This document shows, in pieces, positions 23,548 through 34,299 of a stretch of DNA of 35,172 bases (position 1 is its first letter; each line of letters begins with the position of its first letter). The stretch is from JAHJCL01 sp043818355 (GTDB lineage Bacteria; Patescibacteriota; Minisyncoccia; Minisyncoccales; DG-74-3). The translations under genes and the position numbers were made by a program. The notes beneath the pieces were generated by a model, which was not told the origin of the DNA, did not search any database, and worked only from the letters and a program-made list of their open reading frames with translations. The DNA is taken from NCBI GenBank assembly GCA_043818355.1, contig JBDRFX010000016.1, positions 1 through 35,172 on the forward strand. The letters run 5' to 3'.

Positions 23548-25001
23548 TTTTTTGGTTTCATTAATGGGAATAATGTAGTTTCTCTGACAGGCTTATCCAT
23601 TAAAACTGCGAACAACCTTTCTCCAAATCCAAATCCGCAAGTTGGTGGCATTCCATGTTCTAACATTTCAACAAAGTCCCAGTCTGCCATCATGGCCTCT
23701 TTGTCTCCTGAATCCAAAAGCTTTTGTTGCTCTTTGAACCTTTCTCTTTGGTCAATGGGATCATTTAATTCTGAATAACCGTTTCCAATTTCAGATCCTG
23801 CAATAATAATTTGAAATCTCTCTGTTAGGCCAGGATCCCTTTCTTTTCCTTTAGCTAAAGGAGAAACAAATTTGGGATGATTGATAAGAAAAGCAGGACC
23901 TACAATTTTCTTTCTGCAATATTTCCAAAGACTATCAACTAATCTTGCTCTATTTCCCCCTTCATATTTTACTTTTAAAAATTTTAGCTTTTTCTTCATT
24001 TCTTTTTCTGAGGACTCTAAAATGTCTATTCCTGTTGTTTTTGAAATTTCTTTTCTATAATCAATCCTCTTCCATTCTTTGGCTAAATCATATTTATGTC
24101 CCCTAGTTTCAAATTTAGTTTTACCAAAAACTTTTTTAGCTATTTCTCTATAAAGCTTTTGTGTTAATTTCATGCCATCTTCATAATTAGCATAAGCCCA
24201 GTAAAATTCCATATTAGTAAATTCTTGCAAATGATCGGGACTAGATCCTTCATTCCTATATACTCTTCCTATTTCAAAAGTTTTTTCAAAACCGGCAGCC
24301 ATCAATCTTTTCTGCCATAGCTCTCCCACAGAAATTCTCATATACACGTCAATGTCAAAGTCATCATGATGTGTTACAAATGGATTAGCATCAGCTCCTC
24401 CTGTAGTAATTTCTAGGGTAGGAGTCTCTACTTCAAAAAAACCATTCTTCTTCATAAATTCTCTAGTTACATCCCAAAATTTAGCTTTTTTAACAAAAAT
24501 ATCTCTCAATTCTGGATTCAATAACAAATCAAGATATCTTTTTCTGTATTTTTCTTCTGAATCTTGAAGACCATGCCATTTTTCTGGTAAAGGCAACAAG
24601 CTTTTGGTTAAAATTTCTGCGGTTTTTACTTGAATGGTTTTTTCTCCTTGTTTTGTCTGGAATAAGACTCCTCTTAGCTCAACAATATCTCCTACATCTA
24701 CATTGTTCATAAAAAACTCATACTTCTTCTTTCCAATCTCATCTTTTTTAGCAAAAGCTTGAATTTTTCCTGAGCCATCTTGTATATCAAAAAAACTAGA
24801 ACCGCCATGACCTCTTTGAGCCATCATTCTTCCAGCCAGAGTTATAACTTTTTTACTTCTTTTTAAATTAGAAAAATCTTTTAAAACCTCTTCAATCGCA
24901 TGAGTTCTTTTAGACTTGGCAGGATATGGATTATGTCCTGCTTCTTGTATAGCTTTTAATTTAGCTATTCTAATTTTTCTAATGTTATCTATTTGAGCCA
25001 T
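23544..25001 (-). CDS. lysS: Lysyl-tRNA synthetase, class II
   Basis: The enzyme charges tRNA-Lys. The 485-aa protein has the N-terminal OB-fold anticodon-binding domain (about 50-140, with VITLAGRMMAQRGHG), class II motif 2 (VYRNEGSSPDHLQEFTNMEF) and motif 3 (GFGFGERLFAVLMDKP, close to the C-terminus). Its own promoter (TTGATA-N17-TAGAAT) precedes it, and a perfect 19-bp palindrome lies about 25 bp further upstream. The HD gene follows with a 4-nt overlap. Confidence 0.95.
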   Translation of the reverse strand: MAQIDNIRKIRIAKLKAIQEAGHNPYPAKSKRTHAIEEVLKDFSNLKRSKKVITLAGRMMAQRGHGGSSFFDIQDGSGKIQAFAKKDEIGKKKYEFFMNNVDVGDIVELRGVLFQTKQGEKTIQVKTAEILTKSLLPLPEKWHGLQDSEEKYRKRYLDLLLNPELRDIFVKKAKFWDVTREFMKKNGFFEVETPTLEITTGGADANPFVTHHDDFDIDVYMRISVGELWQKRLMAAGFEKTFEIGRVYRNEGSSPDHLQEFTNMEFYWAYANYEDGMKLTQKLYREIAKKVFGKTKFETRGHKYDLAKEWKRIDYRKEISKTTGIDILESSEKEMKKKLKFLKVKYEGGNRARLVDSLWKYCRKKIVGPAFLINHPKFVSPLAKGKERDPGLTERFQIIIAGSEIGNGYSELNDPIDQRERFKEQQKLLDSGDKEAMMADWDFVEMLEHGMPPTCGFGFGERLFAVLMDKPVRETTLFPLMKPKK

Positions 25002-25022
25002 ATATTTTTATTATATAAATAC

Positions 25023-25051
25023 ATTCTAACTTCAAATGAGCTCTTTATCAA
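25023..25051 (-). promoter_or_regulatory. Promoter of lysS
   Basis: TTGATA (25046-25051), a 17-bp spacer and TAGAAT (25023-25028) predict a leader of about 14-15 nt with no Shine-Dalgarno sequence. Confidence 0.65.
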
Positions 25052-25074
25052 CATAAATTACCATAAGCTAATTA

Positions 25075-25093
25075 CGATAAGCTAAGCTTATCG
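25075..25093. repeat. 19-bp palindrome between greA and lysS
   Basis: CGATAAGCT-A-AGCTTATCG is a perfect inverted repeat around one base. No T-run follows it on the minus strand, so it is not a standard terminator for greA. It may be an operator upstream of the lysS promoter or an mRNA 3' end hairpin. Confidence 0.6.
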
Positions 25094-25150
25094 CAAAAAA
25101 CACAAAAAGAAGCCATATGGTTGTCTAATTGAATGTTAAAATTAAAAAAA

Positions 25151-25609
25151 TTACTTAACTTCTAATATAGTATATACTATTATTCTTTCACCAACATTAA
25201 TTCTAACTTTATCCCCTACTTTTTTACCCATTAGGGCTTCTCCCAATGGAGATCTATGAGAAATTTTATTCTTCATTATATCAGCTTCAGACTCACCGAC
25301 AATTTCAAAATCAAATTTTGCGTCACCAATACTAACAACAACATTAGAACCAAGTCTAACAATGCTTGACGTTCTTTTCACAACAATTCGAGCTGTATTA
25401 ATAATTCCCTTCAATTCTAAAATCTTACCTTCCAAAAACCCTTGCTCATCTTTTGCTTCAGAATAAGCAGCATTCTCTGATAAATCGCCGTAAGAAATTG
25501 CTTTCTTTAATTTAACAGCAAGCTTTCCTCTCTCTTCAACTTCAAGCCGTTTCAATTCCTTTTTCAATTTTTCTAACCCCCCTGGGGTTAAGTAATTTTC
25601 TTTATTCAT
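25151..25609 (-). CDS. greA: Transcription elongation factor GreA
   Basis: GreA rescues backtracked RNA polymerase by stimulating transcript cleavage. The coiled-coil tip motif YGDLSENAAYSEAKDEQ is present, followed by the C-terminal FKBP-like domain (SHRSPLGEALMGKKVGD). The ATG at 25609 (152 aa) is preferred; an in-frame TTG at 25618 adds three residues. The start lies inside the end of the PBP2 gene, so the GGAA before it is PBP2 coding sequence. Confidence 0.95.
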   Translation of the reverse strand: MNKENYLTPGGLEKLKKELKRLEVEERGKLAVKLKKAISYGDLSENAAYSEAKDEQGFLEGKILELKGIINTARIVVKRTSSIVRLGSNVVVSIGDAKFDFEIVGESEADIMKNKISHRSPLGEALMGKKVGDKVRINVGERIIVYTILEVK

Positions 25610-27542
25610 GATTTCCAAAATACCATTCTAAAACATTATTAGCAACAGGAACAACTGCAGTTTCTGTTCCCTTAACATTCTCCATCATAATAAGTAAAAC
25701 AATTTCAGGGTTTTCATATGGAGCCATTACAACAACCCATTTATGATAATAATCGTTCTTTGAAGTTTCAGCAGTACCAGTTTTTGAAGCAACTTCTACT
25801 GGCAAGGTATTCAACAAATGCCCAGTTCCTTCAGGTAAAACAACGCCTTGTCTCATTCCCTCTTTCACAATTTTCAAATTTTCTTTATCAACAAAATCTT
25901 TTCTAATAACTTTACTTTCGATTTCTTTAACCAGCTCTCCTTTTTCATTAATAATTTTTTGAACTATTCTAGGTTCAAATAATGTACCGTCATTAGCTAT
26001 AGCAACAAAAGCATTCGCTACTTGTAATGGAGTAACTAAAATATTTCCCTGACCAATAGATGAATTATACGTATCTCCATCCCACCATTTTTCATTTTTT
26101 ACTCTCTCTTTCCATTCTGGGTCAGGCACTAAACCAGAAACCTCACCAAATAAATCTATGTTAGTCGGAGCTCCCCAACCAAATAATTCTAAGTATTGTT
26201 TAATTCTTGTTGGACCCAATCCTTCTTGATTTTTATAGCCTCCTCCTAATATATAAAAATAAACATTACTAGAAACAGCGAGGGCTTTTCTTAAATCAAC
26301 ATATCCATGAGGAGTTCCTGTAAAATTGTAAGTAATTTCAGAATCATATTGGTGAGGAATTTCTAAAATTCCTCCATCGTAAATATTCTGTTCAGGAGAA
26401 ATCAATTCTTCTTCTAGAATAGCTGTTGCCAATAAAGGCTTGATAATAGATCCTGGAGGATAACTTCCTCCTATTGCTCTATTAAATAAAGATCCTTCTT
26501 TCCCAGACAAAAGATCTTCTAATTTTTCTGTTTCAGAATTTTTTTGAAAAAGATTGTTATCAAAATCAGGAAAAGATACTAAAGCTAACACACCGCCAGA
26601 ATTTGGATTTATTACAACAGCTGCTGCTTTTTCAAATCCTCTTTTGGATTTTACAATCAATAATTCTTCTCTTATTTTTTTCTGTAAATCAGAATTGATC
26701 CATAAAACTAAATTATTACCTGGCGAGGGCAGGTCTATTATTTCTCTAGAAATAATATCTCCCAAAGCGTTTCTTTCTATTTGCAATTGACCTCTATCTT
26801 CGTGGAGATAATTCTCATAAAACTTCTCCATTCCCTCTCTACCGATCCAATCAGCAAAAGAATATTCTTTAGATAACTCTTGTAATTCGCCACTTTTAAT
26901 CTTACCCATATATCCCATTAAATGAGAAAAACTATTACTATCTTCGTAATTTCTGACGGACGTATGGTTAATTGAAAAACCATAAAGGTCTTTAATTTTA
27001 GTTTCTAAAATTATTAATTCTTGGTGCGAAAGATTTTTCTTAATGGTTATTTGATAATCCCCATCTTCAATATTTTTCTTAATCTCCTCATAATCTTGCT
27101 CTAAAACATTAGCAACCTCAATAATAATATCTTTTTTCTCGACATCGTCTTTTGGCAAATTATCATCAAAACAAACCAAATCAAAACTTGGTTGATTAAA
27201 AACGAGTTGTTTCATATTTTTATCATAAATAACTCCCCTGGTAGCTTTAATCTGATAAACAATAAATTTATTATTTTCAGCTCTAGCCGAATAATCCTTT
27301 CCTTGAACAACTTGGAGCTGAAAAACTCTATTAAAAAGCAATAGAACAATAAATACAAATAAAATATAAGTTAATTGAATTATTTCTCCAGAAAGAGGAA
27401 CCTCAAATCTACCTTCTGAAATCCCTAAATCAAGTGCTTTTTTTTGAGCCAATCTATCTAAAAGAATTTCTTGAGGTTCTAGATCAAAGCTTCGTTTGAT
27501 TTTCCTTTTTTTAAAATTTAGAGAATCCTTCGATTCGAACAT
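25602..27542 (-). CDS. mrdA: Penicillin-binding protein 2 (elongation transpeptidase)
   Basis: PBP2 cross-links peptidoglycan in the elongation machinery. The 646-aa protein has a cytoplasmic tail of about 54 residues, one membrane helix (55-72) and the pedestal domain with ATRGVIYDKN. The transpeptidase has the serine motif S365-IIK368 (PPGSIIK), SSN at 424-426 and KTG at 587-589. The neighbours mreC and mreD support a role in side-wall growth. It overlaps mreD by 32 nt and greA slightly. Confidence 0.95.
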   Translation of the reverse strand: MFESKDSLNFKKRKIKRSFDLEPQEILLDRLAQKKALDLGISEGRFEVPLSGEIIQLTYILFVFIVLLLFNRVFQLQVVQGKDYSARAENNKFIVYQIKATRGVIYDKNMKQLVFNQPSFDLVCFDDNLPKDDVEKKDIIIEVANVLEQDYEEIKKNIEDGDYQITIKKNLSHQELIILETKIKDLYGFSINHTSVRNYEDSNSFSHLMGYMGKIKSGELQELSKEYSFADWIGREGMEKFYENYLHEDRGQLQIERNALGDIISREIIDLPSPGNNLVLWINSDLQKKIREELLIVKSKRGFEKAAAVVINPNSGGVLALVSFPDFDNNLFQKNSETEKLEDLLSGKEGSLFNRAIGGSYPPGSIIKPLLATAILEEELISPEQNIYDGGILEIPHQYDSEITYNFTGTPHGYVDLRKALAVSSNVYFYILGGGYKNQEGLGPTRIKQYLELFGWGAPTNIDLFGEVSGLVPDPEWKERVKNEKWWDGDTYNSSIGQGNILVTPLQVANAFVAIANDGTLFEPRIVQKIINEKGELVKEIESKVIRKDFVDKENLKIVKEGMRQGVVLPEGTGHLLNTLPVEVASKTGTAETSKNDYYHKWVVVMAPYENPEIVLLIMMENVKGTETAVVPVANNVLEWYFGNHE

Positions 27543-27807
27543 ATCTTTTTAAAAATATTTTTAAAATGAAAGTTATTGAGAAAAGAATTAAAATTCCTGA
27601 TCCTATTGGTTTAGCGGAAAAAACATCCCAAAAAAATCCCGATATTAAAGATAGATATATAGCTCTATTTTCTTTTGGGTTTTCAAAAAGAACAATAATG
27701 ATTTGAAATATTAATATAAAATTTAAAAACGAAAAATGAATAAAAAAACTCGTTTGAAGCAAGGTTAAAAAAAGGGAAAATAGAGAAAAAATTAAAAACT
27801 TTTTCAT
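27511..27807 (-). CDS. mreD: Rod shape protein MreD, short form
   Basis: The 98-aa product is almost entirely hydrophobic, with about three to four membrane helices and the conserved-looking loop LISGFFWDVFSAKPIG, like the GLLxDxFS region of MreD. Family members usually have 150-170 aa, so this is a reduced form. Its position between mreC and PBP2 makes the assignment good. Confidence 0.85.
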   Translation of the reverse strand: MKKFLIFSLFSLFLTLLQTSFFIHFSFLNFILIFQIIIVLFENPKENRAIYLSLISGFFWDVFSAKPIGSGILILFSITFILKIFLKRYVRIEGFSKF

Positions 27808-27814
27808 AATAATT

Positions 27815-28609
27815 TTAAAAATCCTCTATTAAAAACACATTATTACTTAAGCCTATTTGATAAGCTGATTCTATTTCAGCTTTTTGGAAAAATTCAACAT
27901 CTAAAGTTTCTATGCTCTTAATGGTGCCGATTAAAAGATCTTTAGGATAAACTCCCTCCAAGGCCGTGGTAACAACAACGTCATCAACAAAGATATCTTT
28001 ATCTTTGGGTAAAAGCTCTAGGGTCAAATTAAATCCTCCTTTTCCTCTTAAGATACCGCTAATATTTCTTTCAATAATTTTAGCGTCAAGAGAATTTTCG
28101 CGATGAGAAAGCAACTGAACTCTTGAGTGTTTTTTATAAACATCAACTACTTTACCAACTAAGACTTTTTGAGAAGTAATAACAATTTGCCCCTCCCTAA
28201 CCCCATCACTTTCTCCTTGATCTATAACAATATAATCTTCCAAAATATCTTTTCCTATAACCTCAACTAATTTTAAAGAAAATTCTTTTTCTAATTTTAT
28301 TCCTGTTAACTCTCTAAGGGCGACATTCTCAACCCTTAGTCTTTCTAGTTCTGCCTTATCAGACAAAGAATTAAAAATTTTTATTTTTAGCTCTTCATTC
28401 TCTTCCTGAAGATTTTGAATACTTGAAAAGGCAATAATTAAATCTGACATTTTGTTTCCAAAACCCCAAAAACTTTTCTGAATTGATTCAGAAAATGAAT
28501 AAAAAGAATTTTTGATTTTTAAATCAAGAGAAGATTTGTTTAAGAGAATAAAAAATATAAAAACAACTAAAACAAACAATATTTTATTAACTCTTTTAGA
28601 AGTTTTCAT
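27815..28609 (-). CDS. mreC: Rod shape-determining protein MreC
   Basis: MreC connects the cytoskeleton to PBP2 in the cell elongation complex. The 264-aa protein has one N-terminal membrane helix (about 8-26), a coiled coil (about 65-100, LQEENEELKIKIFNS and ELERLRVENVALREL) and the two-barrel periplasmic domain (ILEDYIVIDQGESDGVREGQ). It starts the mreC-mreD-mrdA-greA run just after 5S rRNA. TAGAAT lies 6 nt before the ATG, again a near-leaderless arrangement. mreB is not in the window. Confidence 0.93.
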   Translation of the reverse strand: MKTSKRVNKILFVLVVFIFFILLNKSSLDLKIKNSFYSFSESIQKSFWGFGNKMSDLIIAFSSIQNLQEENEELKIKIFNSLSDKAELERLRVENVALRELTGIKLEKEFSLKLVEVIGKDILEDYIVIDQGESDGVREGQIVITSQKVLVGKVVDVYKKHSRVQLLSHRENSLDAKIIERNISGILRGKGGFNLTLELLPKDKDIFVDDVVVTTALEGVYPKDLLIGTIKSIETLDVEFFQKAEIESAYQIGLSNNVFLIEDF

Positions 28610-28644
28610 TAATATATTCTATCTTAATTAAGCCAAATTAAAAA

Positions 28645-28768
28645 GGCGCTTGGGTGGCGGCTACCTACTTTCGCGGTAAACCACTATCATTGGCCTTGGA
28701 GCATTTCACTTCTCTGTTCGAGATGGGAAGAGGTGGGACAACTCCAGTATAACCGCCACCGAAACGCC
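28645..28768 (-). rRNA. rrf: 5S ribosomal RNA
   Basis: The minus strand shows the 5S signature CCCATCTCGAACAG, GAAGTGAAATGC and the long terminal helix GGTGGCGG/CCGCCACC. The ends are given with the flanking GGCG/CGCC pairs. Five T residues follow, so the terminal helix may also act as the terminator of the 23S-5S transcript. Confidence 0.95.
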
Positions 28769-28809
28769 TTTTTCAAAAAGTTAAATAATGTATCATTGAA
28801 TGCTAACTA

Positions 28810-31728
<2,919 letters not shown>

Positions 31729-31826
31729 TTAGTTAGCAATCAATAACCATTACTTTAACTTTTAAAAAACGGTTACCTAAAATTCCATATTAAGTTTACA
31801 AAATTCTATCCATTCCAATCCAACTG

Positions 31827-31855
31827 AAAAGCCGCTTATTAAAGAAGCGGCTTTT
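31827..31855. terminator. Hairpin in the 23S leader / end of the MscS-like gene
   Basis: AAAAGCCGCTT and AAGCGGCTTTT form an 11-bp stem with a 7-base loop and only four T residues. It lies between the MscS-like gene and 23S and downstream of a promoter. It may end the protein gene's mRNA or act as an attenuator that rRNA transcription passes. Confidence 0.6.
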
Positions 31856-31933
31856 GGTTCAAAATCAAAAAATCTGAAAATTATTGGCCGCCTTCTTTTT
31901 GTAAAATCTGATTTTTGCTTATCATGTAAGAGT

Positions 31934-31961
31934 ATTTTATCAGATCTGAATCTATTGTCAA
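31934..31961 (-). promoter_or_regulatory. Promoter upstream of 23S
   Basis: TTGACA (31956-31961), a 16-bp spacer and TAAAAT (31934-31939) lie about 205 nt before the 23S start, in the gap after the MscS-like gene. It should drive 23S-5S independently of 16S. Confidence 0.6.
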
Positions 31962-32011
31962 GATTCCAAAATTAAAGACACCAAAATTCTATTTTTTGCT
32001 TAAATTTAGCT

Positions 32012-32689
32012 TTACTTTTCTAACTTATCCTTAACGTCTCTAAGGATTTCTCCAGCAACTTCCTTGCCTCCCAAACCAAATGAGAGACCAAGAGAAATTA
32101 CCATCGTATAAACCAATCCTTGGAATAAAATTTCCATAAATGGACGAGCAATACCAAGTTGATATAGTATAGCTAAAATTGCGAATGCCCAAAGAGCCCA
32201 CTTTATCATCATGCTTACTGCTTTTCCATAACCAATTTTTATTCCTTCAACTGCAGCCCTAACAACTTTCTCAACAATATCTGTCAAAATAACAGTTACT
32301 GCAAAGATTAAAGACGCGATAATAACGTTTGGCAAATAAGCCAATATTTTATTTACAAAGGCGGCAAATTGCAAAAGACCAAGAATTTCTACTGAAGCCA
32401 ATAAAAAGACTATTACAAGAATCCATTTTATAATTCCTCCTATAAAGGCTGATGCGTCAACCTTTAAGTCAGCTTTCTCTAGAGCTCCTTTCCATCCTGC
32501 TTTCTCAAATAATCTATCGAACTTAAATCTGTTAAGAATTTCAGCTACAAGCTTACCAACAGCTACTGCAACGATCCATCCAATCATAAAGACTAGAAAA
32601 GATCCTACAAGCTGTGGTGTGTATGCTAAAAATCCTTGCCAGAGACTTTGTAAGGCAACCATTGTTGTTTCTGCCCAAGTTTGAATCAT
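32012..32689 (-). CDS. MscS/CmpX-like small membrane channel protein
   Basis: The 225-aa protein has five to six membrane helices. Two of them form repeats of the conserved TM-helix type seen in CmpX-like relatives of mechanosensitive channels (about 28-65, and 118-155 with LPNVIIASLIFAV). The end ISLGLSFGLGGKEVAGEIL resembles the MscS pore helix. There is no C-terminal MscS beta domain, so full channel function is uncertain. It lies between tRNA-Ala and 23S, within what is normally the rRNA spacer, and has an extended -10 box (TGATATAAT, 32748-32756). Confidence 0.8.
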   Translation of the reverse strand: MIQTWAETTMVALQSLWQGFLAYTPQLVGSFLVFMIGWIVAVAVGKLVAEILNRFKFDRLFEKAGWKGALEKADLKVDASAFIGGIIKWILVIVFLLASVEILGLLQFAAFVNKILAYLPNVIIASLIFAVTVILTDIVEKVVRAAVEGIKIGYGKAVSMMIKWALWAFAILAILYQLGIARPFMEILFQGLVYTMVISLGLSFGLGGKEVAGEILRDVKDKLEK

Positions 32690-32760
32690 ATTTTTTAAAT
32701 TAATTTATTTGTCGAAGAACCGACCTTTAATTTAAATCAATTAGATTATTATATCATTTT

Positions 32761-32797
32761 TAAAATAAAAAGAGAGTCTTCCTGTGTGGAAAACTCT
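32761..32797 (-). terminator. Terminator after tRNA-Ala
   Basis: AGAGTTTTCC and GGAAGACTCT form a 10-bp stem (one G-T pair) with a 5-base loop, followed on the minus strand by CTCTTTTTATTTT. It ends the tRNA-Ile/tRNA-Ala transcript before the MscS-like gene. Confidence 0.8.
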
Positions 32798-32810
32798 TTT
32801 TTTGAAAATG

Positions 32811-32884
32811 TGGACCCTAGGAGAGTCGAACTCCTAACCTCCGGTATGCAAAACCGGTGCTCTAGCCAGTTGAGCTAAGGGCCC
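32811..32884 (-). tRNA. tRNA-Ala (anticodon TGC)
   Basis: Acceptor stem GGGCCCT/AGGGTCC, D arm, anticodon stem CCGGT/ACCGG with loop TTTGCAT (anticodon TGC), T arm and discriminator A are all present. CCA is not encoded. It is 31 nt downstream of tRNA-Ile, the usual pair of an rRNA spacer. Confidence 0.96.
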
Positions 32885-32915
32885 ATTGGCTTTGTTGATT
32901 AACAATTAATCAATG

Positions 32916-32987
32916 TGGGCGCGGAAGGAATTGAACCTTCAACCTCGTCTTTATCAGAGACGTGCTCTACCGTTGAGCCACGCGCCC
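32916..32987 (-). tRNA. tRNA-Ile (anticodon GAT)
   Basis: Acceptor stem GGGCGCG/CGCGCCC, anticodon stem CGTCT/AGACG with loop CTGATAA (anticodon GAT), T arm GAAGG-TTCAATT-CCTTC and discriminator A make a complete 72-nt tRNA. CCA is not encoded. It starts 5 nt after the methyltransferase stop and is probably cut out of that transcript. Confidence 0.96.
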
Positions 32988-32992
32988 ATAAA

Positions 32993-33574
32993 TTATTTGG
33001 ACTCTAAAATAAATAAAATCTTTTTTGTAGGGTCTATCATTTCTATCGGAATGCCAACCTTTTTCGTAGCTATAACCTTAAAACCAATTTCGGAAAATAA
33101 TTCCTCCCATTCTTTTTTTGTTCTAAAGTGAAACTTCTGATCTTTTTTCTGGAATAAATTATTATAACTTATTCCGTGAAAAAAACATCTTATTCTTGAA
33201 AAAAAACCTTTTTCAGGCAAATCTTCAAAAACGATAATTCTCTTAGCAACCCTTTTAGCTTCTTTTAATAGATCTTCTTGATTTTTTGCATGATGTAAAA
33301 CATAGCTTATCAGAATTACGTCAAAACTCAAGTCCTGAAAAGGGAAATTAGCTTCTTTAATTAATTTAAAAGGAACAGAAACAAGCCTACTGTCTTGAAT
33401 GTCTATCCCCGTTACAAAAGAATTAAAAAACTCTCCGAATGTTTTAATCACAATACCAGATCCACATCCCAGGTCTAATATACTATCCCCTTTCTTAATA
33501 AAGTCAGAACAATCTTCGCACATTTTTAGTGAGGCTTTTTGATAAAGCTTAGCAAAAAACTTGTGGAATTTCAT
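32993..33574 (-). CDS. Class I SAM-dependent methyltransferase
   Basis: The 193-aa protein has motif I (ILDLGCGSGIV, 32-42), the acidic end of strand 2 (TGIDIQD), and the motif IV region DVILISYVLHHAKN typical of small-molecule and quinone-type methyltransferases. The substrate is unknown. It follows the YbaK-like gene by 24 nt and ends just before tRNA-Ile, so the three may be one transcript. The position by rRNA and tRNA genes hints at RNA modification, but the motif IV does not require it. Confidence 0.88.
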   Translation of the reverse strand: MKFHKFFAKLYQKASLKMCEDCSDFIKKGDSILDLGCGSGIVIKTFGEFFNSFVTGIDIQDSRLVSVPFKLIKEANFPFQDLSFDVILISYVLHHAKNQEDLLKEAKRVAKRIIVFEDLPEKGFFSRIRCFFHGISYNNLFQKKDQKFHFRTKKEWEELFSEIGFKVIATKKVGIPIEMIDPTKKILFILESK

Positions 33575-33598
33575 TGAATTTCTTATTTTCTAAATGAA

Positions 33599-34117
33599 TT
33601 ATTTTTTAACCTTAGAAAAATCCCCAATAAAAAGATTAGGAACTTTTTCTTTTAAATCAAATGTTTTTACCTTAACAGAAAAATTATATTTACCTAGAGA
33701 AACAACAATCTCTTTTTGTCTCATTAAACTTTTATCAGCAATAGTCTCCATTTTCCATAAAGAACCTAGTGGAGGCAATGCTCCTAAGTCTATTCCTAAC
33801 ATATTTTTTTTCATCCAAGTTTCTTTTACAAAATCAATCTTTTTAATTACCTTTAATCCTTTTTTCTTCCTTCTATCATTAATAACTTCTTTAAACTTTA
33901 CCTTACAGAGTCTTTTATTAGAAGCCAATAAGGCAAATATCTTTTCTCTATCAATACTCATAAGCAAAACCTTAGCAATAGTCTTTTCTGGTAATCTTAA
34001 GGTATTAGCTTTGTCATATGCAGTGAAAACTATTCTATGGTCCAGCAAATCATATTCTATTTTATTCTTCTCCAAAAAATTAATAATTTTCTTTGGAGGA
34101 TTTTTTGCTTTTTTCAT
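33599..34117 (-). CDS. YbaK/prolyl-tRNA deacylase-like protein
   Basis: The 172-aa protein is a divergent relative of the deacylase at 3210-3674: HRIVFTAYDKANTLRLPEKT with a following lysine (TIAKVLLM), and GALPPLGSLWKM in place of GGVPPIG. Editing of a mischarged tRNA is likely but the substrate is unknown. It is the first gene after the 16S terminator. An extended -10 (TGATACAAT) ends 8 nt before the ATG. A GAGG string lies between the box and the ATG, so it would mostly not be in the mRNA. Confidence 0.8.
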   Translation of the reverse strand: MKKAKNPPKKIINFLEKNKIEYDLLDHRIVFTAYDKANTLRLPEKTIAKVLLMSIDREKIFALLASNKRLCKVKFKEVINDRRKKKGLKVIKKIDFVKETWMKKNMLGIDLGALPPLGSLWKMETIADKSLMRQKEIVVSLGKYNFSVKVKTFDLKEKVPNLFIGDFSKVKK

Positions 34118-34141
34118 ATAACCTCATTGTATCAAAAAGAC

Positions 34142-34174
34142 AAAAAAACTAAAACCCGAGAGTAAAATCTCGGG
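34142..34174 (-). terminator. Rho-independent terminator after 16S
   Basis: CCCGAGA-TTTTAC-TCTCGGG forms a 7-bp hairpin followed by TTTTAGTTTTTTT on the minus strand. It lies about 125 nt after the 16S 3' end and stops the 16S transcript before the next protein gene. Confidence 0.88.
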
Positions 34175-34299
34175 AATTAAAAATATCAGTTACTATGAGT
34201 TGTTCCGTAAGCCGATCTTTAAAGATGTTCGGCCAATACCTTTGTAGTTAAAATTCGAATTCGATATCTCAACTACAGTCGACGAAACTCAAAAAAAAT
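34175..34299 (-). other. 16S trailer with hairpins
   Basis: The stretch between 16S and its terminator holds no gene. It can form two hairpins: TGTAGTT/AACTACA around an ATTCGAAT core, and GCCGA/TCGGC. They are probably processing structures. No CCTCC occurs in it. Confidence 0.6.

Noticed and set aside
24945..25055. A 20-codon frame upstream of and overlapping lysS
   Set aside because: It starts around the promoter region, so it would not be transcribed from the lysS promoter, and it has no visible features.
33594..34121. Plus-strand frame of 175 codons opposite the second YbaK-like gene
   Set aside because: The minus-strand frame has clear family motifs; the plus frame has none and is a mirror effect.
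34118..34125. GAGG as a Shine-Dalgarno site before the second YbaK-like gene
   Set aside because: The string lies between the -10 box (34126-34131) and the ATG, so transcription would start at or after it, and the 16S tail cannot pair with it.
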